DNA of 64,000 nucleotides, from positions 5,828,001 through 5,892,000 of the forward strand of contig OZ316891.1 of assembly GCA_973895155.1 (NCBI GenBank), read 5' to 3'. Source of the DNA: Marsupella aquatica. Taxonomy: Eukaryota; Marchantiophyta. Each line of letters begins with the position of its first letter. Positions within the stretch are counted from its first letter, which is position 1. Positions 1 to 9,010 of the stretch are shown one piece after another. A program made the translations under genes and the position numbers. The notes under the pieces are model-generated. The model was not told the DNA's origin. It saw nothing but the letters and a program-made list of their open reading frames with translations, and made no database searches.

Positions 1-331
1 CAGGTGCTGGTGTCAGCGTTGGGGGCAGCACTGGCACGTTTGCCTCCGAGAATGGCACGTTTGCCTCCAACAATGGAATGGCTACCTCCGACAATGGACC
101 ACCGGGCAGACTTGGTTCCACATGTAGTACAGTGGGCGAATGATGGAGATTGTCCCACATAGCAAGCCTCTTCTTGGAGGCCTGAAATGAAAACCCAATG
201 AGTGAGTGACATGGTGTACATGTCAAAAGTAACTTAAATTAAATTAAGGAGTTGGAAGGCAATCAGTTTAAGTAAATTAACCTAATCAGGTTTCAGTGAT
301 TCGTAAGTACCTTACTCTTGGTTCGCGCCAT
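1..331 (-). CDS. Possible 5' end of an unidentified gene, running off the left edge
   Basis: I do not recognise this protein. Read leftward, an ATG at 331-329 opens seven codons (MARTKSK) that end at a GTACTT donor (310). An acceptor TTTCAG ends at 182, and the frame resumes in phase 0 at 181 with ASKKRLAMWDNLHH and stays open to the window edge. The second exon is Pro/Val/Leu-rich and contains imperfect 21-bp direct repeats (about 30-110) encoding variants of EANVPFS. The basic N-terminus could be a nuclear signal, but that is a guess. Support is only an open frame with consensus splice sites; the repeat-rich exon could equally be transposon-derived. The rest of the gene lies outside the window. 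Confidence 0.35.
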
Positions 332-870
332 ACTGTCTCTTCACACCTGCAATATAAATGAATACTGAACATCAATCATAGGCTGCAATTTAGCTATGGC
401 TATATTCGAATACTCAGTAATGAATTACTAATCACATAAGAGGATCATTTGTTTCATTCATTCACTTGTAGCGTACGTACCATTTTATTCGTTTGATATC
501 CATTCAGTGAAACAATCATTGCAATACATATTACACATGGCGCCTGAATGAACGACACCGCAAAAGCAAAGGATCGACAATGCCAATCATTGGGACTTCA
601 AAATTTCCAGAATGCACGACGAGTGCAGTCAGATGTATCCCTGTACTTCATTATATATTGCAAGTAAGAGTGCAAAGTACACGGCAGAACACTTTGAAAA
701 GTAAGAATGCAGAGTAAGCACAATACAACACTTTGAATACAAAAAGTTTCCTTGCTTCGTCATACATAGTGAATGTAGCGTTTTCCTGTATTGCAACAAG
801 GTGCAACACAGAACAATAGTTACACAAAGTACTTGCAAAGCTAAATTGGCTACGGTCAACTGTCCACTGT
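332..870. other. Interval with no gene seen
   Basis: AT-rich, with stops in all frames. It could hold the 5' UTR or promoter of the leftward gene starting at 331. A possible acceptor (TATATTGCAG) lies just upstream of that ATG, so an upstream non-coding exon is possible. Nothing else recognised. Confidence 0.4.
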
Positions 871-1773
871 CTATTTGTTACGCCCAGAGTAGACATCCAA
901 TGAGGCGCTGAAAACTTCTGCTAGACGTCGAACAATGGAAGACATGGAAGTGCCCTCCTGGATGTCTTCGTCGGCATGGACATGTTCTTCACCCTGGAGC
1001 ACATCCAATATTGGAACTCCACTTGATGTACCTGTTGTGCAAGAGCCCTGCGATTGAATTATTGGTGACTGGGCTGGATTTGCGGATGGTGTATTGCACA
1101 TAGGGGCGGGGGACGATAGTACAACAGCAGACGGGGCTGGACTGACATTCGATTGGGTTGAAATATATGGGCTACCACCCTCACCGGAAGCGCGTAGCCA
1201 TGGCGACAGCTGAGGATGTTGGGATCCTTGTCGCCGCTGGGTTCGCGTCTGTGTTCATAAACGTGGCTGCGGTAACTGAGTGTTTGTTGAAACAACCTCC
1301 AACTCGACAATAGATAGAATTCTGCGATTAATCCGGAATCTCACATTGCAGAGTGGCGCATGCTTCAGAGAATCATGTATCACTTGGAACTGATCGATTG
1401 CCTCCATACAAGCTAATGCACTTGCAGAGAGTCCTACTAAATCCCTCGTGGCATCCCAAATGGCAGCTCTCAAAGAGGACTGATGGGCAGTACATTGCAC
1501 CGTAGCATCGGTCATCAACACCTCAAAACGATAGAATTCACTATAAAGTCCATTCTGCAAGGCATCATGCTCGCAATGAGTGCCTCTAGGGCCTTCGATT
1601 GAAACCTTGCACATGCCTCGATGGATACCCTGTGTATAGCCTCGATACAGAAATTTCTTTGGGAAAGGATTACTAGCAATGAAATTGAATACCACAACAG
1701 TACATGGTCCAATAAACCCCGTCTCCTCTCTCATGACGGCATTCTGCACATAGACCAGAGTTGGTATCGACAT
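871..1773 (-). pseudogene. Unidentified protein, about 300 codons, one in-frame stop
   Basis: A single minus-strand frame runs from an ATG at 1773 (MSIPTLVYVQNAV) to a stop at 871, interrupted only by a TGA at 1255-1257. The first 172 codons look globular (RFEVLMTDATVQC, LVGLSASALACMEAID). The part after the stop is Ser/Pro/Gln-rich and then ends in a short helical stretch (SSIVRRLAEVFSASL). I recognise no family. A TGA where CGA would keep the frame fits CpG deamination; alternatively the stop lies in a short intron ending at CACAG just after it. It could be a decaying host gene or a transposon-encoded accessory protein. Confidence 0.35.
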
Positions 1774-1965
1774 TGATATTGCCTTACCAAAATGGAGTTA
1801 CTCTGCTTCTTGTTGAACGTATGGGATTGAGAACAGACTTTGCTTAACTTAAGCTCTCTACAAAAAATGCAGAGCAATGCGTAAGCCTATGCGCAAAAGC
1901 ATCTAAGAAAAAGGAATTCATCGAAGGTCAACCTAAATGTTCCATTCAAACAATGCAACATTTAC

Positions 1966-2063
1966 CGAAAATGGTGCTGAATCCACGCTCTGCACATGCG
2001 CCTCGCATCGGAATGTCGACTGCCAATGTGTAGAATGGCAGGGTATGCAATAGGTCAGGAAAG
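1966..2063 (-). other. Possible exon truncated by the Copia insertion
   Basis: Directly beside the Copia target duplication, the minus strand is open (HFPDLLHTLPFYTLAVDI then PMRGACAERGFSTIFG) and ends at a GTAAAT donor-like site at 1965. On the other side of the element the pre-insertion sequence would supply an acceptor-like CCCGCTAG in the right place. If real, the retrotransposon sits in an exon of the gene whose remains lie at 871-1773. This is inference from an open frame of about 33 codons only. Confidence 0.2.
2059..2063. repeat. Target-site duplication, left copy (GAAAG)
   Basis: The five bases GAAAG immediately precede the left LTR and recur immediately after the right LTR at 8664-8668. 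Five base pairs is the length expected for Copia integrase. Confidence 0.9.
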
Positions 2064-2537
2064 TGTTGAGCATAGACGATGATCGCAACGGCAAGCCCAT
2101 GAACCATCCAACGCACAATAGTCGACACAAGAGATACGTGGTTCACCTCCTTGAGGCTACGTCCACGGGAACACACAAGAGAGCTTTACTGAACTCTAAG
2201 CCCGTCGACTATACCGAGTCTCCACAGTGTAAGCTCTCCCTATCTCTCAAGTGGCTCCATAACAATGAGCCTTGGTTCTACCTCTCCAAGCACACATGCC
2301 TCTTATGATATAGTGTGCAACTTAGTTGTACCTAACCACATAGTTGTACCTAATCACGTAGTTGTACCTAACCACATAGTTGTACCTAATCACGTAGTTG
2401 TACCTAATCACGTAGTTGTACCTAACCACATAGTTGTACCTAATCACGTAGTTGTATCTAACCACGTAGTTGTACCAACCACGTTGTTGTACCAACCACG
2501 TCATACCTAACCTAGACGTAAGAGTAAATACCCAACA
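2064..2537 (-). repeat. 3' LTR of the Copia element
   Basis: Identical to 8190-8663 except A at 2376 (G at 8502). It lies downstream of pol in element orientation, preceded on the minus strand by the polypurine tract. It contains the 18-bp tandem array at 2324-2501. Confidence 0.95.
2324..2501. repeat. 18-bp tandem array inside the 3' LTR
   Basis: Eight 18-bp units of the type AGTTGTACCTAATCACGT followed by two 17-bp variants. Units alternate AACCACAT and AATCACGT endings. The array makes spurious open frames on both strands (repeating VVPNHV on plus), which I do not regard as coding. Confidence 0.9.
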
Positions 2538-2538
2538 A

Positions 2539-2549
2539 TCTTCCCCTTG
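2539..2549 (-). other. Polypurine tract of the Copia element
   Basis: The minus strand reads AAGGGGAAGA immediately upstream of the 3' LTR, the position and composition of the plus-strand DNA primer in LTR retrotransposons. Confidence 0.85.
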
Positions 2550-2727
2550 ACTCTGGTCTAGGGGAGAGTAATACTGCCAATGTATATGATCCCTCAGCGG
2601 GAAGTTCTGGACAGAACCAAACCGGTTTCCCTCTCTAACTAGAGCAAACCAGAACTAAGCCGTAGCCTAATACATAGGAATGAGGAAGAGCATATATCAG
2701 TAATTACAATGAATGTTTAAGAAAACT

Positions 2728-5571
2728 CTACTTGTGATGCAATTGCAAAACCTGCAATACGTCACGGTGTCTAGAGAAACTCTCCAAAGGAATCACTTTG
2801 GTAAATGCGTCAGCCGGGTTGAGTTTACCATCAATCTTGACTAGCTCAAACAAATTATCAGACACAGCCTGCCTGATAAAATGGTACCTGACGTCAATGT
2901 GCTTCACTCTGCTGTCCATCACCTGGTTCACAGCAAGGTGGAGCGCACTTTGACTATCACAATGGAGCTTCACATTCCCCTGTGGCAATCCCATTTCAGT
3001 GATAAGTCTATCCAACCAAATCGCTTCCTTTGTTGCTTCCGCAGCTGCAACATACTCCGCTTCTGTAGTAGACTGAGCAATACACTTCTGCAAAGTAGAC
3101 CTCCAACTTATGCATCCACCGCCAAGTGTGAACACGTATCCTGTTGTTGATCTCCTTCGGTCCAAATCTTGTCCATAGTCAGAATCTACATAGCCAATCA
3201 ATGATCTAGCATTCTTTGCATTCGCATCAAATAAAAGACCATGATCCACGGTACCCTTCAAGTACCTGATAATCCACTTCACTGCTTCCCAGTGTACCTT
3301 CCCTGGATTCGACATGTACCTGCTCACCTTGCCCATAGCCATGGCAAGATCAGGTCTAGTGCAAGTCATCAAATACATGAGACTCCCCACTGCCTTGTCA
3401 TATGGAACCTTTGACATCAACCCCTTCTCTGTGTCATCCGTAGGACAGAACGCTGATGATAACTTGAAGTGTGGAGCCAACGGGGTACTTACTGGCTTGC
3501 TATTCTCCATGTTGAACCTTGCAATTACCTTCCTCGCATAACTGCTCTGCGTCAACCATAGCTTGCCAGCCTCCAAGTCCCTAGTGATCTTCATACCCAA
3601 AATCCTCTTAGCTGGCCCTAAGTCCTTCATCTTAAACTCTGCACTAAGCAGTGCCTTGAGCTTAACAATCTCAGACCTATCCTTGGCTGCAATTAGCATG
3701 TCATCCACATAAAGTACTAAAACAATGAACCCAAAGACAACATTCTTCACCGGTTTCAAATACACACAAGGGTCAAATACACTTCTGTGAAAACCTTGTG
3801 ACCGAATCCAATCGTCAAACCGCTTGTTCCACTGTCTTGGTGACTGCTTCAACCCATACAAGGATTTCAGCAATCTGCAAACCAATTCCTCCTGTCCTCT
3901 CTTCACAAAACCTAGCGGTTGTCTCATGAAGATCACCTCTTCCAATGTGCCATAGAGGAAAGCTGTGACAACATCCATCTGATCTAGGAGCAGACCAAAC
4001 ATTACAACAAGTACACACAATAGTCGTATTGTAGAGTACTTAGCAACTGGTGAGAAGACCTCATTGTAATCCACACCTTTCTCTTGTGTGAATCCCTTTG
4101 CTACCAATCTAGCCTTGTAGACCTTCGATCCACCTCCTATGGAATTATCCTTCAGCTTGTAAATCCACTTGTTGTCCACCACTTGCTGATCCTTAGGCAG
4201 CTTAACAAGCTCCCAAGTTTTGTTGTCCTTTAGTGACTGCATCTCCGTTTGCATTGCTGCAGTCCACTTCTGCTTCTCCTTTGAAGCACTTGCCTCATGA
4301 AATGAAGAAGGTTCTCCTTCTTCCAAAATTAACGCATCACCCTCATCATCAGCTGTAAAATCATCCTCTTGCAGTTGAGATGAATCAACCCACTGTCCAT
4401 ACCTTGATGGAGCGCGTACAGTGCGACCAGATGTTCTTCTAGCCGATGACTCCGGTTGATCTGCGTGTGCTGGTACAATTTGAAGCTCAACAGCATCCAC
4501 TTGCTGCTCACCAGCATCAACAAACTCCTCTGGTTCCTCTGGCACAGGAACCAGCTCCATAATTGGAGCAACTCCTTCTCTCCGGTCATGCACCTCATAA
4601 CCAATCTCCCCCTCAACGAGATCCGGGATAGGAGATTTTCCTTTGTCAGTACGGGAGACCTGAGTATTCTCCCCCTCCTTCAATAATCTGGATTCATTGA
4701 AGGAAACATCCCTACTGACAACGAGCTTACAGGCAATAGGATCCCATAGCCTATAGGCTTTCACACCACTCTGGTACCCAAGAAAAACACATTTCCTGGA
4801 GGTAGGATCCAACTTGGTCCTATTCTGCTTTGGTGTGAGAGCATATGCATCACTTCCAAAAATTACCAAGCCATGATAGTCTGCTTGCCGCTTATAGCGC
4901 ATCTCAAACGGCGTTTTGAAATTGATAGCACTAGAAGGAGAAAGATTTACCAAATAAGCTGCGGTATTGACAGCTTCTGCCCAAAATTCTTGTGGTAAAC
5001 CTGATTGGCTCAACATACTCCGTGACCGCTCCAACAGTGTCCGATTGAGCCTCTCAGCGACACCATTCTGCTGCGGAGTATAAACTGTGGTGAGATGGCG
5101 AGTTATCCCCTGTTCTGAACAGTACTCTTCAAATTCCATTGAAGTGTACTCCCCGCCGTTGTCTGACCTCAGACTCTTCACCCTTGTATCCAAACACTTG
5201 ATCGTGTTTCCAGTCTGATTCTCCACCTGGGCCTTCCACTTCTTAAAAATGGACAAGACATCAGACTTATGCGTCATGAAATAAATCCACACAAATCTTG
5301 AGTAATCATCAATAAATGATACATAGTACAACTTTCCAGAGTGTGAGGGAGTCGGGGATGGACCCCACACGTCACTATGTATGTACTCAAGAACCGCTTT
5401 GGAACGATGAGTTCCAACACCAAAAGCACGACGATGCTGCTTTCCAAGAATGCAATGCTCACAAAACTCTAATTTACAAGATTGCAAATCAGAAATGAGT
5501 CCATTCTTCCGTAAGATAGCCAAACCCTTCTCACTCATGTGGCCTAGCCGTGAATGCCACAGTTGAGTCAT
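2728..5571 (-). pseudogene. Copia pol segment: integrase, reverse transcriptase, RNase H
   Basis: An uninterrupted 947-codon part of the pol frame. Numbering from the first Met after the TAG: the pre-integrase zinc-binding residues are H6, H11, C37 and C40. The integrase core has D67, D137 and E173 (DD35E spacing, with the usual TPQQNGVAER context). Reverse transcriptase carries KARLVAKGFTQ, the LYGLKQSPRQW block and the YVDD active site near residue 618. RNase H has DSDYGQDLDRRRSTTGY and TEAEY, ending with the KHIDVRYHFIR block. It stays in frame with protease and Gag. These domains look intact, but they lie downstream of two stops, so the segment has no start of its own. Confidence 0.9.
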
Positions 5572-5619
5572 CTCCTCGTGAGACTTGGTTACATTGGCCT
5601 CTCCACATACAGTATTGCC

Positions 5620-5955
5620 CTATAACACATACAAATTCTTTTGTCTACTCCCCTTCAAAATCACTGTCTCTCCCGACCTGACTTGAAGTTCACCATCAAT
5701 AACGCTCCATTGATGACCATTTGAATCCAACACACCGAGTGAAATCAGATTCTTATGCATGCCAGGTACATACCTGACTCCGGACACTGTGCGCACAGCG
5801 CCATCAAACATTTGAATCTTCACAGACCCAATTCCCTCAATTTGACAGGAGTGATCATTTCCCATCAGAACTGAACCGTTTGAAATAGAGTAAGAACTGA
5901 AAAACTCACGAATGTAACAAATATGAGAAGAGCAAGCACAATCAAGAATCCACAC
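5620..5955 (-). pseudogene. Copia protease segment, closed by an in-frame TAG
   Basis: In frame with Gag upstream and integrase downstream. The catalytic Asp sits in WILDCACSSH. In Copia proteases the Asp is normally followed by Ser or Thr (DSG/DSA type), so the Cys here is unusual and may impair activity. The usual GVRYVPGMHKNLISLG block follows. The frame ends at TAG (5620-5622) after KNLYVL, where homologues continue. A CAG-to-TAG transition would explain it. Confidence 0.8.
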
Positions 5956-6000
5956 ATCATCTGCTCTCCTAGATGACGTGCACAGGGCATACCCCCGGCT

Positions 6001-7035
6001 TCATAAAACATACTCATCATTGAGTAAATCAGCTTCTCCATCAGCCCTAGCCACATTTGCCGATGAAGTTTCCGCTGCCTTTCCCTTACAGTCTCGCTTG
6101 AAGTGTCCAACTTGGTTGCACTTCCAACATGTCACCTGCCTCCTCTGAGGGGATTTACCCTTGGACTTAGATCTGGATTTAGATCTAAACTGGGTTCTAC
6201 GGTCCCCAGTTGGTCGCTGCATACTCCTCCCACGGTTAACATTGAGGGCAGCACCAGATGATGAAGGCTGTGACGTGATGTGCATCTTCTGCTGAAGATC
6301 ATCACTAAGCAGAGAACTTACCACGTCATTGTATGAAATGGTATCCCTATCACGATGCAACAACACTCGTGATAGGGACTGGTAAGATGGAGGCAATGAA
6401 CTAAGAAGCTGCAGAGCCTTCGTCTCATCATTCAAAGTCTCCCCAAGGTTTTCCAAGTCAACGACCATGTCGTTGAAAGCATCCACATGGTCTTGCAACT
6501 TCGTACCAGATTCCTTCATCCTGAAACTCATCAGTTTGTAGGAAGTGTAGAGCCGGTTCGACAACTCCTTGCGGTGATACTTGCTCTGCAATTCCGCAAA
6601 TAAGGACATGCAATCCTTATGTGCACCCAACTGCTTGATGATGGGAGGCATGAGATAGAGTGTAACACACCACACTCCCTGCTCCTGCATGCGGTCCCAT
6701 TGTTTCTCATCAACATCGTCTTCACGAGGGCTCAGCAGTTGGCCCATCCCTGACGCATAAAGCACTCCCTTCACCTGCTTCTCCCATAGCAAGTAGTCAG
6801 AGCGCCCATCATACTTTGTCACTTCATACTTGGGTCCCCCAAGCTTGAAAGTCCCCATCTTCTTCTTTACCGTGAGCTCCGGTAGTAGTACTGCTTCCTC
6901 CACCACACGCCGCACCGGTGATGGTATCGGTGTCACGTGCTCTTCCTCCTGCTCCTCTCTCTGCCCCTGAAACCTCCGCGGTGACCCTCGTGCTTCAAGT
7001 TCCACGTCTTCGAAAAACTCCTCCGAATCACTCAT
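6001..7035 (-). pseudogene. Copia Gag polyprotein segment
   Basis: 344 codons from ATG at 7035 (MSDSEEFFED). It contains the UBN2-type retrotransposon Gag region (YDGRSDYLLWEKQVKGVL, then LSSLPPSYQSL) and a CCHC zinc knuckle CWKCNQVGHFKRDC at residues 303-316 in a basic context (RSKSRSKSKGKSPQRR). The frame ends at TGA 6001-6003, after which the same frame continues into protease. Gag itself could still be made. Some Copia elements separate Gag and Pol by recoding, so a readthrough stop is a possible alternative to decay. Confidence 0.85.
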
Positions 7036-8175
7036 ATGAGAAAGTCACAAAAAATGTTGTTTTTCACAACTTCTCAAAAAACTCGAAACTCAACACCGCC
7101 GCGTAGCCCACAAAGCTAGGAGTCCAATACTGAAAACCGAAATCAAAATCAAAATTTGACGGAAAAGTTATTCAAATTTCGGTCGAGGTGGGTAAAACCT
7201 TGGGAAACTCCCCCGTTTTGACCACCTCAGGGAATAACCGAAATACCAAGTACAACCCGTTGTCGGAATTGCGATGTGATTGGTGCGCTGCATTGCCAAC
7301 TTCAATGGCTACGACCTCGCCGAAAAATAACCAAAAAAGTTACCGTTCGGCGGATGAAATCTTTGTCGGACGGTCAAAAAATAGCTCTCTGGTTTTTTGG
7401 AATATTCTATGACCCTTGTACAGGCCCTGTGGGAATTTTGGAAGAACAATCGAGGGGCTGACATGTGTCCTCGAACCCCCAAAACCCCCTACCACCCTTC
7501 GTCGTCGAAATCTGGTCGCGCGCGCAGAAAATACACACGGCAGAATGTACCCCTCGACACCAAACGCAAGATATCTCACTCGGGTTTTGACTAAATCAAG
7601 ATCCGATTTCAGATTTGGAAACTAGACTCCGAGGCGATGAAGATCGATATAAGAAGCACCCAAAACAAGGAAAGAACGAGGGAGAAAAAAATTGGTAAAG
7701 ATGACAGATTTCTCTCAATTGCCATAGCCAATTTCGAATCAGTTTTTCAAAGAGAAAAAAATGGTACCTTGTCAACAACGAATGTTGATCAATTGCACTT
7801 GGTGCCGTCACCAAGTCCAACAAGGTAATTGATTTTGCTTAGCCTTCCTCTTTGCATCAAAGAGCCAATCCCGGACTCAAAAACAATCGTCTTGCCTCAA
7901 TCTCTCCGTTGAGTCAAAACACTTGACGCTTCTCCCTCCGAGTCGATTGCCAACTTTCTTCACAAAATCCAGAACGACGAAAACTTAGATCTCTCTGCAC
8001 CACGAGCTCCGTTCAACGATTTCTTCACACCGTTAGAAAGCTCTTGCCCTGATCTATCCGTTGAGCCCATAAACTCCAAGTTCCATGCGATGGAACTCTG
8101 GAAAATCCACCAACACTCAACGCTGGAAAAACCGTCATGAAATCCCGTCACGAACACACGTCACCTCCCAAGCAT
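7036..8175 (-). other. Untranslated leader of the Copia element
   Basis: About 1.14 kb between the primer binding site and the Gag start. There are short open frames on both strands, none resembling a known protein. Such leaders carry packaging and dimerisation signals, but none can be identified here. Confidence 0.6.
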
Positions 8176-8187
8176 GCTCTGATACCA
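8176..8187 (-). other. Primer binding site (initiator-Met tRNA)
   Basis: The minus strand reads TGGTATCAGAGC two bases after the end of the 5' LTR. This is complementary to the 3' end of plant initiator-Met tRNA and is the classic Copia primer site. It fixes the right LTR as the 5' one. Confidence 0.93.
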
Positions 8188-8189
8188 AT

Positions 8190-8663
8190 TGTTGAGCATA
8201 GACGATGATCGCAACGGCAAGCCCATGAACCATCCAACGCACAATAGTCGACACAAGAGATACGTGGTTCACCTCCTTGAGGCTACGTCCACGGGAACAC
8301 ACAAGAGAGCTTTACTGAACTCTAAGCCCGTCGACTATACCGAGTCTCCACAGTGTAAGCTCTCCCTATCTCTCAAGTGGCTCCATAACAATGAGCCTTG
8401 GTTCTACCTCTCCAAGCACACATGCCTCTTATGATATAGTGTGCAACTTAGTTGTACCTAACCACATAGTTGTACCTAATCACGTAGTTGTACCTAACCA
8501 CGTAGTTGTACCTAATCACGTAGTTGTACCTAATCACGTAGTTGTACCTAACCACATAGTTGTACCTAATCACGTAGTTGTATCTAACCACGTAGTTGTA
8601 CCAACCACGTTGTTGTACCAACCACGTCATACCTAACCTAGACGTAAGAGTAAATACCCAACA
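8190..8663 (-). repeat. 5' LTR of the Copia element
   Basis: 474 bp beginning TGTTG and ending CAACA on the plus strand, followed by the right target duplication GAAAG. It should contain the element's promoter; I cannot place a TATA box with confidence. Confidence 0.95.
8450..8627. repeat. 18-bp tandem array inside the 5' LTR
   Basis: Same array as in the 3' LTR with the same number of units. The only LTR difference (8502) lies in its third unit. Confidence 0.9.
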
Positions 8664-8668
8664 GAAAG
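8664..8668. repeat. Target-site duplication, right copy (GAAAG)
   Basis: Matches 2059-2063 exactly. Confidence 0.9.
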
Positions 8669-8798
8669 TGCGCCTAGCGGGAATGAGTACATTCAGCCAA
8701 TGGGACTGAATGGGCTACCCTACACGCAAAGACCCACAAAATTGTTTGCATACAGCATACACGTAGCACATAGCGTCCTATGTGTATACAAAGTCGAC

Positions 8799-8833
8799 GG
8801 GGGGACGGGGGGACGGGGTTTAGGGGGACGGGG
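8799..8833 (+). other. G-quadruplex-forming G-rich repeat
   Basis: Five runs of four to six G separated by AC or TTTA within 35 bases, in an imperfect GGGGAC repeat. It lies just right of the Copia insertion. The intramolecular G4 consensus is met several times over on the plus strand. Confidence 0.7.
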
Positions 8834-9010
8834 TTTGACGGGCCGGCACACAAAGGCTTGGCCGGTGAGGCGATAGTGGGCCCGGGTCCGGTGGCAGGGA
8901 AGAAGAATAGGGACAGCCCGGATGGGGCTGCCTCCCCCAACCCACCCAACGCAAAGGTCATGCTGCCCGAATCAATCAGCAGACGGTCACAAACGACTGC
9001 AACCCTGTAA

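Larger units (their letters stand above)
2064..8663 (-). mobile_element. Ty1/Copia LTR retrotransposon, full length, recently inserted
   Basis: A 6600-bp element read on the minus strand. It has two 474-bp LTRs beginning TGTTG and ending CAACA on the plus strand, a perfect 5-bp target duplication, a primer binding site matching the 3' end of initiator-Met tRNA (8176-8187), a polypurine tract beside the 3' LTR, and one gag-pol reading frame in the order Gag, protease, integrase, reverse transcriptase, RNase H. Integrase before reverse transcriptase defines Copia. By eye the LTRs differ at one position only (2376 A versus 8502 G), so insertion was recent. The frame carries a TGA at 6001-6003 and a TAG at 5620-5622, so this copy is probably not autonomous unless the stops are read through. 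An older LTR relic of the family lies at 57238-57488. Confidence 0.95.

Noticed and set aside
2324-2501. CRISPR-like array
   Set aside because: Units are directly contiguous with no unique spacers; it is a eukaryotic LTR minisatellite.
2265-2510. Open frames of repeating VVPNHV (and NYVVRY on the other strand) in both LTRs
   Set aside because: They are by-products of the 18-bp array, whose unit is a multiple of three. No start context, and they are identical in both LTRs.
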